From an uncultured Clostridia bacterium (GTDB taxonomy: Bacteria; Bacillota; Clostridia; Peptostreptococcales; Anaerovoracaceae), in the NCBI GenBank assembly GCA_938034165.1, contig CALHKP010000038.1, positions 22,943 through 86,942 of the forward strand: a stretch of 64,000 nt of DNA, written 5' to 3'. A program made the translations under genes and the position numbers. Below are positions 1 through 9,367 of this stretch, in pieces (position 1 is the first letter of the stretch; every line of letters begins with the position of its first letter). The notes beneath the pieces are model-generated. The model had not been told where the DNA came from, made no database searches, and saw only the letters and a list, made by a program, of their open reading frames with translations.

Positions 1-3000
1 ATTGTTCAGCCATACATCTGTACCATGAGAGAATCCCGATATTCTGACAAGATCTGCAAACTTATCAGGTTTCGTATCATCCAGCATCTTTCTTACAAAA
101 GAAGTTCCGAATTCCGGAATTGCATAAGTTCCATGGGTGTACTTGTACTCCGGATCTTTGATTTCGAGAGCCTCTATACCGTTGAAAATGCTAAGTACTT
201 TTCGGTCTGTCAGATCCAGCGTCAAAGGATCCACTCCTGTCATATCCTGAAGCTGTCTTATCATCGATGGAATATTGTGTCCCAGTATATCAAGTTTCAA
301 AAGATTTTCGTCTATCTTGTGATAATCGAAATGAGTTGTTACTATATCCGATTTCATATCGTTTGCAGGTCTTTGAACCGGACAAAATTCGTAGATTTCG
401 TGATCATCAGGAACTATGATAATTCCTCCCGGATGTTGACCTGTAGTTTTCTTTACGCCTGTGCAGCACTTTGAAAGTCTGTCCGCCTCGTATTTGTTCA
501 CAGGTCTGTTTGTCGCATCAAAAAATTTCATAACATAACCGTATGCAGTCTTATCCGCTACTGTGGATACTGTACCTGCCTTATACACGTTCTTCTCGCC
601 GAATATTTCACCAACATATTTGTGCGCCGTCGCCTGATACTCCCCTGCAAAGTTAAGGTCGATATCAGGTTCTTTGTTTCCCTTAAATCCTAAGAATGTA
701 GCGAAGGGAATCGTATATCCATCCCGGTTCATCATCGTATGACATATAGGGCACTCTTTCTCAGGCATATCTATTCCGCAGTCATAAAGCTGCATGTCTC
801 CCCACTCTATATGCTTGCACTCAGGGCAAATGTAATGTGGATCCAGCGGATTTACTTCTGTGATCCCCGCCATGGTAGCTGCGAATGAAGAGCCTACCGA
901 TCCTCGTGACCCTACCAGGTATCCATCCTCAAGGGATTTGTGAACAAGCATTTGGGCAGATACATACATGACTGCATATCCGTTGCTTATAATAGAATTA
1001 AGCTCAGTCTCCAGTCTTGAACCTATCTCTTCCGGAAGCGGGTCGCCGTATAATCTGTGGGCATTTTCCATACATGTCTTTCGAAGAGTTTCCTCCGCAC
1101 CTTCGATTTTAGGTGGGAATTTTCCTTTCGGAACCGGCAAAATCTCATCCGAAATCATATCCGCAATCTTATTCGTATTCTCCACAACAATCCTATATGC
1201 CGTCTCCTCACCAAGGTAAGAGGAAAATTCCTCCATCATTTCGTCAGTGGTTCTCATATATAGCCCCTGACCATTTTCCGCATCCTTAAACCCCATTCCG
1301 GTAAGAAGGATATTTCGGTAGATTGCGGAATCGGGTTCATCATAATGAGCATCAGTTGTCGCAACAACCGGTTTCCCCAACATATCCGCAATCTTTATTA
1401 CTTTTTTGTTAAACTCTATCAGATCATCCCTTCCGGAAACGATACCCTTGTCAATCATAAACTGGTTATTTATGAGAGGCTGCACCTCGAGATAATCATA
1501 ATACTCTGCAACCTTGCAGATTTCCTCATCGGAGCAACCCGAAGTAATCGCCCTAAAAACCTCACCTGCTTCGCAGGCCGAACCTATTATTATTCCTTCT
1601 CTGTGTGCAGTAATCACAGACTTCGGGAGTCTCGGCCTCTTGTAAAAATAATCTATATGAGACATAGATACCATCTTGTATATATTTTTAAGACCTTCCT
1701 GAGTCTGAGCCAGCAAAATTATATGATTAGTATTCTTTGACTTGTAATCAATAGTTCCGTCAGGATTTACACAATCGCTGTCATCAAATACATAACCTTC
1801 CATTCCGTATATAATCTTGATGTGCTGGTCTTTATCCTTAAGCTTCTTTGCTGTTTTTGCCGCATCAGGGAAGCTTTGAACAACACCGTGGTCTGTAATT
1901 GCCACGGCGGGCTGACCCCACTCAGCAGCAGTCGCAACCAGATTTTCCACTTCGTTGAGTCCATCCATGGCACTCATCTTGGTATGTGCATGAAGCTCAA
2001 CTCTCTTGCGCCCCTCAAAGAGGTCCTGACGCTTCTTGAGCTGTCCTTTTTCCACGCCTTTTATCATTATAGAAAGGAAATTGTCTATTCTGTCCCATTC
2101 AGCATCTCCGCTAACCTTGATAAAGTCACCGTTTTTCAGTAGCGAATCAATCTCTGTCCATTTTTGTTCGGATAAGAATGCCTTCAGGCAGACAGAAGTT
2201 TTCTTGTCAGTTATAAGAAGCTTAACCAGCTTCTTTTCGTTCTTTATTGTTCTCGCTTCCTTGTGGAAAAGAATACCTTCTATTACAACGCTTCCGCTTT
2301 CCGGATTAACACTTCCGAGAGGCACAGGTTCACCGGTAATAGCCTTTCCGCCGATAATCCGGTTTCCTTCTGCAGGCAACTCAAGGAGATTTTTCCTTCT
2401 TCTTCCTCCGGAAAATCCGCCCTGACCGAATCCCTGACCGGAATTTTGTCCAAAACTCTGACCTCCGCCTTGCGAAAATCCGCCGTTGTTTGCTGCGGCA
2501 GATGCCTTCGGCTTTGATTCTCTCTGCAGTCTGTTCTTTTCCTCTTGCTCTTTTAGTGATTCCTTTATATCCTGTTCTTCAGAGCTTTTCCATGATTCCC
2601 GCGTTCTTTGGTAAAAATCCATATCATTTTCGAAACGCACGCTGTAATTAAAGCCAAAATAATTATTCAAAAGCTGAGAAAATAGCGGCGCAACCTGTTC
2701 ATTCAGGCGCTTCGTCATTACATCTCCAAGAGAACCTATAATAACCGACTTTCCGTCTGTAATACAGTTATCACCATGAATGTATTCAGAAAGAGCTATA
2801 TATTTTCCATTGATAATCTTAATCATATGAGGAACAAAAGCCTTGACGGCTTCTTCCTCAGGCTGCACCAAGTTATAAAACTCATAATCGAATTTTACAC
2901 TTTCAAGATCGCTGATGCTCCCTGCCATTATGGCGCAAATCTTCTGTACATCTAAAAAAGGTACAACAAAATTGAGCCGGAGCGTTATTTCAAGTACTCC

Positions 3001-3105
3001 GGTCTCTTTCGTCAATAAAGCGTTTTCAATTGTGTACTCACATTCTTCTTTTTTGCAGCCTTTGACTGAATTCCAGTCAATATGGCTGTCAATCAGCGTT
3101 CTCAT
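1..3105 (-). CDS. polC: DNA polymerase III PolC-type alpha subunit, C-terminus cut by window edge
   Basis: Replicative C-family polymerase of the Gram-positive PolC type. The minus-strand frame is open from an ATG at 3105 to base 1 (1035 codons); the C-terminal part lies outside the window. In order: N-terminal domain (about 1-190), a charged stretch, a Gly/Gln-rich linker (about 205-240), an OB-fold (about 265-360), a PHP domain starting with RVELHAHTKMS (about 366), a CPEC...CPIC zinc motif (about 759-785), the palm motif EPDIDLNFAGEYQ (about 812), LKLDILGH with the third catalytic Asp (about 940), and RISGFSHGTDVWL at the edge. The DnaQ-like exonuclease normally inserted in the PHP domain is missing: GMEGYVFDD (about 437) is followed about 20 residues later by NHIILLAQ. 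The start overlaps ispG by 17 bp and has an AGAGG ribosome site. Family call is firm; proofreading status is a finding. Confidence 0.95.
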   Translation of the reverse strand, partial: MRTLIDSHIDWNSVKGCKKEECEYTIENALLTKETGVLEITLRLNFVVPFLDVQKICAIMAGSISDLESVKFDYEFYNLVQPEEEAVKAFVPHMIKIINGKYIALSEYIHGDNCITDGKSVIIGSLGDVMTKRLNEQVAPLFSQLLNNYFGFNYSVRFENDMDFYQRTRESWKSSEEQDIKESLKEQEEKNRLQRESKPKASAAANNGGFSQGGGQSFGQNSGQGFGQGGFSGGRRRKNLLELPAEGNRIIGGKAITGEPVPLGSVNPESGSVVIEGILFHKEARTIKNEKKLVKLLITDKKTSVCLKAFLSEQKWTEIDSLLKNGDFIKVSGDAEWDRIDNFLSIMIKGVEKGQLKKRQDLFEGRKRVELHAHTKMSAMDGLNEVENLVATAAEWGQPAVAITDHGVVQSFPDAAKTAKKLKDKDQHIKIIYGMEGYVFDDSDCVNPDGTIDYKSKNTNHIILLAQTQEGLKNIYKMVSMSHIDYFYKRPRLPKSVITAHREGIIIGSACEAGEVFRAITSGCSDEEICKVAEYYDYLEVQPLINNQFMIDKGIVSGRDDLIEFNKKVIKIADMLGKPVVATTDAHYDEPDSAIYRNILLTGMGFKDAENGQGLYMRTTDEMMEEFSSYLGEETAYRIVVENTNKIADMISDEILPVPKGKFPPKIEGAEETLRKTCMENAHRLYGDPLPEEIGSRLETELNSIISNGYAVMYVSAQMLVHKSLEDGYLVGSRGSVGSSFAATMAGITEVNPLDPHYICPECKHIEWGDMQLYDCGIDMPEKECPICHTMMNRDGYTIPFATFLGFKGNKEPDIDLNFAGEYQATAHKYVGEIFGEKNVYKAGTVSTVADKTAYGYVMKFFDATNRPVNKYEADRLSKCCTGVKKTTGQHPGGIIIVPDDHEIYEFCPVQRPANDMKSDIVTTHFDYHKIDENLLKLDILGHNIPSMIRQLQDMTGVDPLTLDLTDRKVLSIFNGIEALEIKDPEYKYTHGTYAIPEFGTSFVRKMLDDTKPDKFADLVRISGFSHGTDVWLNN

Positions 3106-4144
3106 AACTTTTTATTACCTCTATAAGCTCATCTGCAATACAATCTTCATCTACAGTCTTGAGTATTTCTCCCTTTTGGAATATTACGCCTTTGCCTTGA
3201 CCGCCTGCCACACCGAAATCGGCTTCTTTTGCTTCTCCCGGTCCGTTTACAACGCAGCCCATTACAGCAACCTTAAGTCCTGAACTGATTCCTGCCTCTA
3301 GAAGCCTTTCATCTATTTCTTCTGCCAAATCTCTCAGTGCAATCTTTGTTCTTCCGCATGTAGGACATGATACAAGGTTATACGGTGCTTTTCGGATTCC
3401 CAGAGTTTCAAGTATTTCCTTTGCAAAACGAACTTCTTCCACAGGGTCCGCTGTCAGTGATACCCTCATAGTATCGCCTATATCATTTAAAAGTAATGCA
3501 CCGATACCTATTGCCGACTTCACCTTGCCTCTTCTCAGAGTTCCCGCTTCTGTAATTCCAATATGAATAGGATGATTTGTATTCTTTGAGAGAATCTCAT
3601 GGGCATCATAATTCATCTTTACATCTGAAGATTTGATTGAAACCACAAGGTTATCATATCCCATATCTTCTATAATTTTAAGGTTTTTCAGTGCGCTCTC
3701 ACAAAGTCCCTCAGCCGTAACTTCTCCGTATTTTTCGAGAATTTCTTTTTCCAAAGATCCTGAGTTAACTCCCACTCTAATTGGTATATTCTTTGCCTTT
3801 GCAGCTTCCACAACTGCTCTGACTCTTTCTTCTGAACCTATGTTTCCGGGATTTATTCTGATTTTGTCAGCACCGGCTTCTATAGCCGCTATTGCAAGAC
3901 GATAATCAAAATGTATATCCGCAACCAGCGGACAGTCAGTTTTCTCTCTTATCTTTGCGAGAGTTTCTGCAGCTTCCATGTCAGGAATCGCAATTCTCAC
4001 GATTTCACAACCTGCCGCAGTAAGTTCATTTATCTGGCTGAGCAAAGCTTCTTCGTCATGAGGATCAACATTAGTCATCGACTGAATAGAAACAGGAGCA
4101 CCTGCACCTATTTTTACATTTCTTACCATTACTGATTTCTTCAT
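3089..4144 (-). CDS. ispG: 4-hydroxy-3-methylbut-2-en-1-yl diphosphate synthase
   Basis: Penultimate step of the MEP isoprenoid pathway: reductive conversion of methylerythritol cyclodiphosphate to HMBPP by a [4Fe-4S] enzyme. The 351-residue length matches the short bacterial form made of an N-terminal TIM barrel and a C-terminal cluster domain. Cluster ligands are visible in SCPTCGRT (two Cys) and GCVVNGPGEA (third Cys plus the conserved Glu). The barrel carries VADIHFDYRLA and RINPGNIG. The ATG overlaps the end of rseP by 4 bp, which suggests translational coupling, and its 3' end overlaps polC. With dxr upstream, two MEP enzymes share this operon. Confidence 0.96.
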   Translation of the reverse strand: MKKSVMVRNVKIGAGAPVSIQSMTNVDPHDEEALLSQINELTAAGCEIVRIAIPDMEAAETLAKIREKTDCPLVADIHFDYRLAIAAIEAGADKIRINPGNIGSEERVRAVVEAAKAKNIPIRVGVNSGSLEKEILEKYGEVTAEGLCESALKNLKIIEDMGYDNLVVSIKSSDVKMNYDAHEILSKNTNHPIHIGITEAGTLRRGKVKSAIGIGALLLNDIGDTMRVSLTADPVEEVRFAKEILETLGIRKAPYNLVSCPTCGRTKIALRDLAEEIDERLLEAGISSGLKVAVMGCVVNGPGEAKEADFGVAGGQGKGVIFQKGEILKTVDEDCIADELIEVIKSYENAD

Positions 4145-5151
4145 TTTAGTAACCTCACTATATCATTCCATGTAGCAAAAACAAATAAACCTAACAGGAG
4201 CGCCATTCCAAGAGCATGAACTTTGCCCTCCATCTCGTCAGTTATAGCTTTTCCCGTAATCAACCTTATAAACACAAACAGAATTCTTCCTCCGTCAAGT
4301 GCCGGAAAAGGCAGGAGGTTAAACAAAGCCACATTTATGCTGATAAGCGCGACAAGATACATAAAATACATTATTCCATACGTGCTTGTATCACTTACCA
4401 TACTTACAATTCCCACAGGTCCACTGACATTTTCAGCAAAATCTCTGGAAGCAAAGAGCTGTTTCAGAGCATCAAAGATTGCACCTGTCATTTCCTTTGT
4501 CATAACACAGCCGTTTTTCACCGCAAGAAGAGGGTTGTGATCAAGTTTACTTTCGATTCCCACAAGATATCTCTGTTGCTCTTCGTTAAACTGCGGCACT
4601 ACGGTACATTCCATGTTTTTTCCGTCTCTTGATACAGTAATTTCAATGCTTTTTCCTGCATCCTCCGAATTTAATTCTTTTATTATATCCTGCCATGTTT
4701 TTACACTCTTGCCATTTATACAAACCACTTCGTCTCCGGCTCGAAGTCCGGCCTCGTAAGCAGGCATATCCTTCTGCACATTGCCTACAGTAGCTGTAGG
4801 CGTTCCCGAAATTCCTGCAACCACTGATAGCAGAACAGCAGCTATTACAATATTCATAAAAGCTCCGGCTGCAAGAATAATTATCTTCTGCCACCAGCTT
4901 TTGTTGTTAAATGCTCTTTCGTTATCAGATTCCGACTTTTCGTCTTCTCCCTCCATAGCACAGTATCCTCCAAGAGGTATGAGCCTTATTGAATACAGAG
5001 TTTCCTTTCCCTGTCTGCTGAAAATTGCGGGTCCCATTCCGAATGCAAATTCATTTACCTGAACCCCACATGCTTTTGCAGCCACAAAATGCCCCAGTTC
5101 ATGAGGAAAAATCATCAAAACAAAAAGTACAACAACCAGTATTATTGTCAT
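4141..5151 (-). CDS. rseP: RIP metalloprotease RseP (site-2 protease)
   Basis: Membrane-embedded zinc protease that cuts transmembrane substrates such as anti-sigma factors and signal-peptide remnants. The HExxH motif (HELGHFVAAK) lies in the first membrane segment around residue 18, a PDZ domain with GLRAGDEVVCING sits in the middle, and the C-terminal NLLPFPALDGGRI holds the third metal ligand. The 336-residue length is typical of Gram-positive RseP/RasP with one PDZ domain. A good AGGAGG-like site precedes the ATG. It lies between dxr and ispG, the usual Firmicutes order. No anti-sigma factor is encoded in the window, so its substrate is unknown. Confidence 0.95.
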   Translation of the reverse strand: MTIILVVVLFVLMIFPHELGHFVAAKACGVQVNEFAFGMGPAIFSRQGKETLYSIRLIPLGGYCAMEGEDEKSESDNERAFNNKSWWQKIIILAAGAFMNIVIAAVLLSVVAGISGTPTATVGNVQKDMPAYEAGLRAGDEVVCINGKSVKTWQDIIKELNSEDAGKSIEITVSRDGKNMECTVVPQFNEEQQRYLVGIESKLDHNPLLAVKNGCVMTKEMTGAIFDALKQLFASRDFAENVSGPVGIVSMVSDTSTYGIMYFMYLVALISINVALFNLLPFPALDGGRILFVFIRLITGKAITDEMEGKVHALGMALLLGLFVFATWNDIVRLLK

Positions 5152-5178
5152 AATTCCTCCAGTCTAATCCCTAATCTC

Positions 5179-6324
5179 TTATCCCCTTACTTCTTCAAGA
5201 GTTTTCGCTCTTGCTTCTCTGTCAGCCTCAATTATTGATTCAAGGCTTACGTTTTCTGCAGGCAAATGTTTTTCCAGTACCCTTGATATGTATTTTGGTA
5301 TATCCGTAAATGATATTTCTCTGTTTAAGAAGAGATCCACCAGTACTTCGTTTGCAGCATTCATAACTACCGGATAGCTCTTTCCCGCCCTCGATGCTTC
5401 GTATGCGATTTTTATGCATGTAAACACCTCAGGATCTGGTTTTTCAAATGTCAGATTCTGTGCTTCTCCAAAGAAGTCCAGACCCGTACCGCTGTATGGG
5501 ATTCTATCTGGATATCCCAGTGCAACGCTTATAGGGATTCTCATATCAGGAAGTCCAAGCTGAGCTATAACAGAAGTATCCTCAAACTCAACAGCAGAGT
5601 GAACTATGCTCTGGGAATGAACCAGAATCTGAATATCATCAAGAGGCACATCAAAGAGCCACTTTGCTTCTATTACCTCAAGTCCCTTATTCATCATTGT
5701 AGCGGAGTCTATGGTTATTTTTTTGCCCATACTCCAGTTGGGATGTTTAAGAGCCCTTTCGAGGGTAACTCCCTCTAACTCTTCTTTTGTATATCCTCTG
5801 AAGGGTCCGCCGGATGCAGTCAGAAGAATCCTTTTGATTTTTTTGTCTTCATTTCCCATGAGACACTGAAATATTGCACTGTGCTCACTATCAACAGGAA
5901 GAAGCTTTACGCCCTTTTCTTTTACAAGGTTCATTACAACCTCGCCCCCTGCAACGAGAGTTTCTTTGTTCGCAAGAGCTATGTCTTTTCCTTTTTTGAT
6001 TGCCGCACATGTAGGAACAAGTCCTCTCATTCCCATCAGTGAATTCAGCAAAATGTCGCTGTCATATTCTGCGGCGTCAACAAGTCCCTTTTCACCGAAG
6101 GAAAATTCAATATTTTTGAATATCTCTTTCAGTCGTAGAGCTTCCTTTTCTTCCTGAACAACTACAAGCTCAGGAGAAAACTTTTTTATCTGTTCTTCTA
6201 TCAGTTTTGTGTTTTTTCCGCATGTCAAAACAGAAACAGAAAACCTGTCCTGATTTTCTGCTATAACATCAAGAGCCTGGGTACCGATTGACCCTGTGCT
6301 TCCGAGAATTGCTATTTTTTTCAT
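5179..6324 (-). CDS. dxr: 1-deoxy-D-xylulose 5-phosphate reductoisomerase
   Basis: First committed step of the MEP pathway: NADPH-dependent rearrangement and reduction of DXP to MEP. The N-terminal NADPH-binding loop ILGSTGSIGTQAL is present, followed by ALANKETLVAGG, the metal site LPVDSEHSAIFQ, the substrate loop TASGGPFRGY and HPNWSMGKKITIDSAT. The 381-residue length is standard. The ATG has an AGGTGAAAG site 16 bp after cdsA ends. It lies in the uppS-cdsA-dxr-rseP-ispG series, so lipid-carrier synthesis and isoprenoid precursor supply share one transcript. Confidence 0.96.
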   Translation of the reverse strand: MKKIAILGSTGSIGTQALDVIAENQDRFSVSVLTCGKNTKLIEEQIKKFSPELVVVQEEKEALRLKEIFKNIEFSFGEKGLVDAAEYDSDILLNSLMGMRGLVPTCAAIKKGKDIALANKETLVAGGEVVMNLVKEKGVKLLPVDSEHSAIFQCLMGNEDKKIKRILLTASGGPFRGYTKEELEGVTLERALKHPNWSMGKKITIDSATMMNKGLEVIEAKWLFDVPLDDIQILVHSQSIVHSAVEFEDTSVIAQLGLPDMRIPISVALGYPDRIPYSGTGLDFFGEAQNLTFEKPDPEVFTCIKIAYEASRAGKSYPVVMNAANEVLVDLFLNREISFTDIPKYISRVLEKHLPAENVSLESIIEADREARAKTLEEVRG

Positions 6325-6339
6325 TCTTTCACCTAATCT

Positions 6340-7125
6340 TTATGCTAATACAAATATGATATAGTAATAAACAATCGGAGCTGTAAACAGCACACTATCA
6401 AATCTATCCATAATACCGCCGTGACCCGGAATGAGAGTTCCGTAGTCTTTAATTCCCATCTTTCTCTTATATGCAGAAGCTGTAAGGTCTCCGCACATTG
6501 ACATGATTGATGCGATAAATCCTATAATCATGCAGTGTACCATGAGAAACGGTGCAAAGAAGTGTGCAAACAGTGCACAGCAAATCATGCAGCCAAGTAC
6601 TCCTCCGACTGCGCCTTCTATGGTTTTCTTTGGACTCAGGTTAGGACAGAGCTTATGCTTGCCGAGGAATACTCCTGAAAAGTATGCACATATATCTGTC
6701 GCAAAGGCTGATATCAGAACAAGCCATATAAGAATTGAGTAAGGACCTGTCTGATCAACCAAAACTACATGGAAGGAGAAAAATATAACATAAACAAGGC
6801 CCAGCATAGTGGCAAGAGCATCTTCTATTTTTCTCTCATTGATTTTGAAAATATATATGGAGCTTGCCATTACCCCGGCAACAAGCCATGCTATTATGTA
6901 TTCATGTTCAGATGGGAAAAATCCGTTTAGCGCATATAATGCAAACAGAAAAACATATGCAATGTTATAGCTTGGATGTATATCCATAGCATTAAATCCT
7001 CTGAACAGTTCTCTAACACCTATAAAACCTATCAATATGCACATAGCTACCAGCGGATAGCTTCCAAAATAAACTATTGCCAAAAGCGGAACCATGCATA
7101 ATCCTGAAATGATTCTTGTCTTCAT
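6340..7125 (-). CDS. cdsA: Phosphatidate cytidylyltransferase
   Basis: Integral membrane enzyme making CDP-diacylglycerol from phosphatidic acid and CTP, the branch point of phospholipid synthesis. It has about eight hydrophobic helices over 261 residues and ends with the CDP-diglyceride synthetase signature, readable as KRKMGIKDYGTLIPGHGGI followed by MDRFDS, including the catalytic Asp pair. LSPKKTIEGAVGG lies just upstream. The start has an AAGGGAT site. Its position between uppS and dxr is the common Firmicutes arrangement. Confidence 0.95.
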   Translation of the reverse strand: MKTRIISGLCMVPLLAIVYFGSYPLVAMCILIGFIGVRELFRGFNAMDIHPSYNIAYVFLFALYALNGFFPSEHEYIIAWLVAGVMASSIYIFKINERKIEDALATMLGLVYVIFFSFHVVLVDQTGPYSILIWLVLISAFATDICAYFSGVFLGKHKLCPNLSPKKTIEGAVGGVLGCMICCALFAHFFAPFLMVHCMIIGFIASIMSMCGDLTASAYKRKMGIKDYGTLIPGHGGIMDRFDSVLFTAPIVYYYIIFVLA

Positions 7126-7154
7126 AAAATTATCCCTTTCGTATATATCTCAAC

Positions 7155-7886
7155 TTATTTTTTTCTTCCGCCGAACCTTCTGTCTCTTCCCGCAAATTCC
7201 TCGAGAATGCTTTCGTATTCTGCTGGCGTAAAGTCAGGCCATAGACTGTCTGTAAAAGCAAATTCGCTGTATGCGCTTTGCCACAACATGAAGTTTGAAA
7301 GTCTTTCTTCTCCGCTGGTTCTTATAATCAGATCCGGATCAGGAATATTATCGTTCTCATCACCTGTATAAAGATATCTTGATATGAGTTCTTCTGTTAT
7401 TTCTTGTGAATCATCTATCTTCTTTTCTTTCATGTCGGTCATGATATTATTTACTGCTCTGACTATTTCTGCTCTGCTTCCGTAGTTAAGAGCTATATTA
7501 AACTGGAGTCCCGTATTTGAACGAGTTGTTTCCAGAGATTTTTCGAGTCTTTCTTTTGCATCTTTTGGGATAACCGAATAGTCACCCAATACATGTACCT
7601 TAACATTATTCGCATTCAGTTCTGCAAGCTCACTGTCGACATATTTTACGAGTAGCTTGAAGATTCCGCTTACTTCCTCTTCAGATCTTTTCCAGTTTTC
7701 TGTAGAGAATGCATACACCGTCAGATATTTTACTCCAAGAGAGGATGATGCTTTAACTATCTCTTTCATTGCCAGCATTCCGGCATTGTGTCCTGCAACT
7801 CTGGGTAAAAATCTTTTCTTTGCCCATCTTCCGTTTCCGTCCATTATTATGGCAACATGAGCAGGTAATTTTGTCTTTTCTATCAT
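7155..7886 (-). CDS. uppS: Undecaprenyl diphosphate synthase (cis-prenyltransferase)
   Basis: Condenses isopentenyl units onto farnesyl-PP to give C55-PP, the lipid carrier for wall polymers. HVAIIMDGNGRWAK near the N-terminus holds the catalytic Asp and the substrate phosphate loop; TVYAFSTENWKRS and the C-terminal RTSGEERLSNFMLWQSAYSE are family signatures. The 243-residue length is normal. It is separated from frr by a 122-bp leader containing two small hairpins, the widest gap within this operon. Confidence 0.96.
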   Translation of the reverse strand: MIEKTKLPAHVAIIMDGNGRWAKKRFLPRVAGHNAGMLAMKEIVKASSSLGVKYLTVYAFSTENWKRSEEEVSGIFKLLVKYVDSELAELNANNVKVHVLGDYSVIPKDAKERLEKSLETTRSNTGLQFNIALNYGSRAEIVRAVNNIMTDMKEKKIDDSQEITEELISRYLYTGDENDNIPDPDLIIRTSGEERLSNFMLWQSAYSEFAFTDSLWPDFTPAEYESILEEFAGRDRRFGGRKK

Positions 7887-8008
7887 TTTGCCCTCACAAC
7901 ATAAGGCTATCCCGGGTTAACCGAAATAGCCTGTAATTTTTGTCTAAACCAGTCAGTTATTTAGATCAAACACCTTCTACCGGTTTTCATATTATTGGAA
8001 TGTATCAA
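7887..8008 (-). other. frr-uppS intergenic leader with two hairpins
   Basis: Within an otherwise tight operon this gap is 122 bp. On the minus strand it holds TCTAAA...TTTAGA (11-nt loop) and, nearer uppS, AGGCTAT...ATAGCCT with CGGTTAACCCGG between the arms. Neither is followed by a T-run, so they do not look like terminators. They could set differential expression of uppS or mark an RNA-processing site. Function not known. Confidence 0.4.
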
Positions 8009-8557
8009 TTATACTTCCATGATTTCCTTGTCTTTTGCAACGATAATTTCGTCGATTTCTTTTACTGCTTTGTCAGTTGTCTTCTGAACCTTGTCAAGAT
8101 CCTGTTTTAGTTCGTCTTCTGTGATTTCGCCGTCCTTCTGCATCTTCTTGAGGTGGTCGTTTGAATCTCTTCTCATGTTTCTTATAGCAACCTTAGCATC
8201 TTCACCCATCTTCTTTGTTGTCTTAGTCAGCTCTTTTCTTCTTTCTTCTGTCAGCTGAGGAATTGAAAGTCTGATGCATTTTCCGTCGTTTGATGGTGTG
8301 ATTCCGATTTCTGCAACCTGAATAGCCTTTTCGATTGCTGAAATCATGCTTGGGTCAAATGGTGAAATCATAAGAGTTCTTGGATCAGGAACTGAAATGT
8401 TGGCTATGTTCTTGAGTGGTGATGGTGTTCCATAATAGTCAACTGTCACCTTATCAAGCAGTGCAGGGTTTGCTCTTCCTGCTCTTACAGTATTAAGATC
8501 TGACTTTAAAATTTCGATTGTCTTTGCAATTCTTTCTTCAAAACTCTTGTGGCTCAT
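8009..8557 (-). CDS. frr: Ribosome recycling factor
   Basis: With EF-G, splits the post-termination ribosome so that subunits can be reused. The 182-residue length and hallmark segments (LKSDLNTVRAGRANPALLD, YYGTPSPLKNIANISVPDPRT, and the C-terminal helix with RRDSNDHLKKMQKDGEITED) are typical of the two-domain RRF. A strong AGGAGG site precedes the ATG. It follows pyrH by 34 bp, the common bacterial pyrH-frr pairing, and the two are expected to be co-transcribed. Confidence 0.97.
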   Translation of the reverse strand: MSHKSFEERIAKTIEILKSDLNTVRAGRANPALLDKVTVDYYGTPSPLKNIANISVPDPRTLMISPFDPSMISAIEKAIQVAEIGITPSNDGKCIRLSIPQLTEERRKELTKTTKKMGEDAKVAIRNMRRDSNDHLKKMQKDGEITEDELKQDLDKVQKTTDKAVKEIDEIIVAKDKEIMEV

Positions 8558-8591
8558 TTATAAGTCCTCCTGTTTTATCTTTATTAATATC

Positions 8592-9296
8592 TTATTTAAT
8601 TATTGTTCCGATTTTTTCACCACATACTGCCTTCAGCACATTGCCTTCTTCTGATATGCCAAATACATGTATTGCGATGTTGTTGTCCTTACACAAAGTA
8701 GCTGCAGTCAGATCCATTACCTTAAGATCTTTTTCTACAACTTCTAAATGAGTGAGTTCATCATACTTCACTGCGTTAGGATTTGTATTTGGATCGTCTG
8801 AATATACAGCATCAACATTCTTTGCAAGAAGAATTACATCTGCATCCATTTCCGCTGCTCTCAGTGCTGCTGTTGTATCAGTTGAGAAGAAAGGATTTCC
8901 TGTTCCCGCACCAAAAATAACAACATCTTTATGTTCCAGATGGCTTATAGCTCTCATTCTTGCATAAGGTTCTGCAACTTCCTTCATTTCGATTGCAGTC
9001 TGCACCTTAGTCTTCACGCCAATGCTCAAAAGAGCTGACTGAAGCGCCATAGCATTCATTACAGTTGCAAGCATTCCCATGTAATCTGCTGTAGCTCTAT
9101 CCATGTCTTTGCTGCTTCTGCCTCTCCAGAAGTTGCCTCCGCCTACAACAATAGCAACTTCCACTCCCATATCGTGAACTTCTTTTACCTGCTTTGCCAC
9201 CTTGGCAGTCATTTCTTCGCTAATACCGAATTTCTGTTCACCTGCAAGTGCTTCGCCACTGATTTTTAAAAGTATACGCTTATATTTAGGTTCCAT
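8592..9296 (-). CDS. pyrH: UMP kinase
   Basis: Hexameric bacterial UMP kinase of the amino-acid-kinase fold, converting UMP to UDP and regulated by UTP/GTP. It shows [12 protein letters not shown] at the N-terminus, [11 protein letters not shown] and the nucleotide-binding [19 protein letters not shown]; length is 234 residues. The start has an AGAGGAGAG site. rpsB and tsf, often found upstream of pyrH, are absent here; an extended -10 promoter (9339-9367) lies directly upstream, so pyrH begins this operon. Confidence 0.96.
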   Translation of the reverse strand: MEPKYKRILLKISGEALAGEQKFGISEEMTAKVAKQVKEVHDMGVEVAIVVGGGNFWRGRSSKDMDRATADYMGMLATVMNAMALQSALLSIGVKTKVQTAIEMKEVAEPYARMRAISHLEHKDVVIFGAGTGNPFFSTDTTAALRAAEMDADVILLAKNVDAVYSDDPNTNPNAVKYDELTHLEVVEKDLKVMDLTAATLCKDNNIAIHVFGISEEGNVLKAVCGEKIGTIIK

Positions 9297-9338
9297 AAAA
9301 GCTCTCCTCTTGTCATATTAAATATAATCATTTGGTTA

Positions 9339-9367
9339 ATTATATCACACAAAAAAAACTATAACAA
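9339..9367 (-). promoter_or_regulatory. Extended -10 promoter for the pyrH operon
   Basis: On the minus strand: -35 TTGTTA (9362-9367), 17-nt spacer, -10 TATAAT (9339-9344) preceded by TGTGA, a full TRTGn extension. The -35 element lies inside the last codons of nudC. No terminator is visible between nudC and this promoter, so readthrough from upstream is also possible. Confidence 0.75.
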
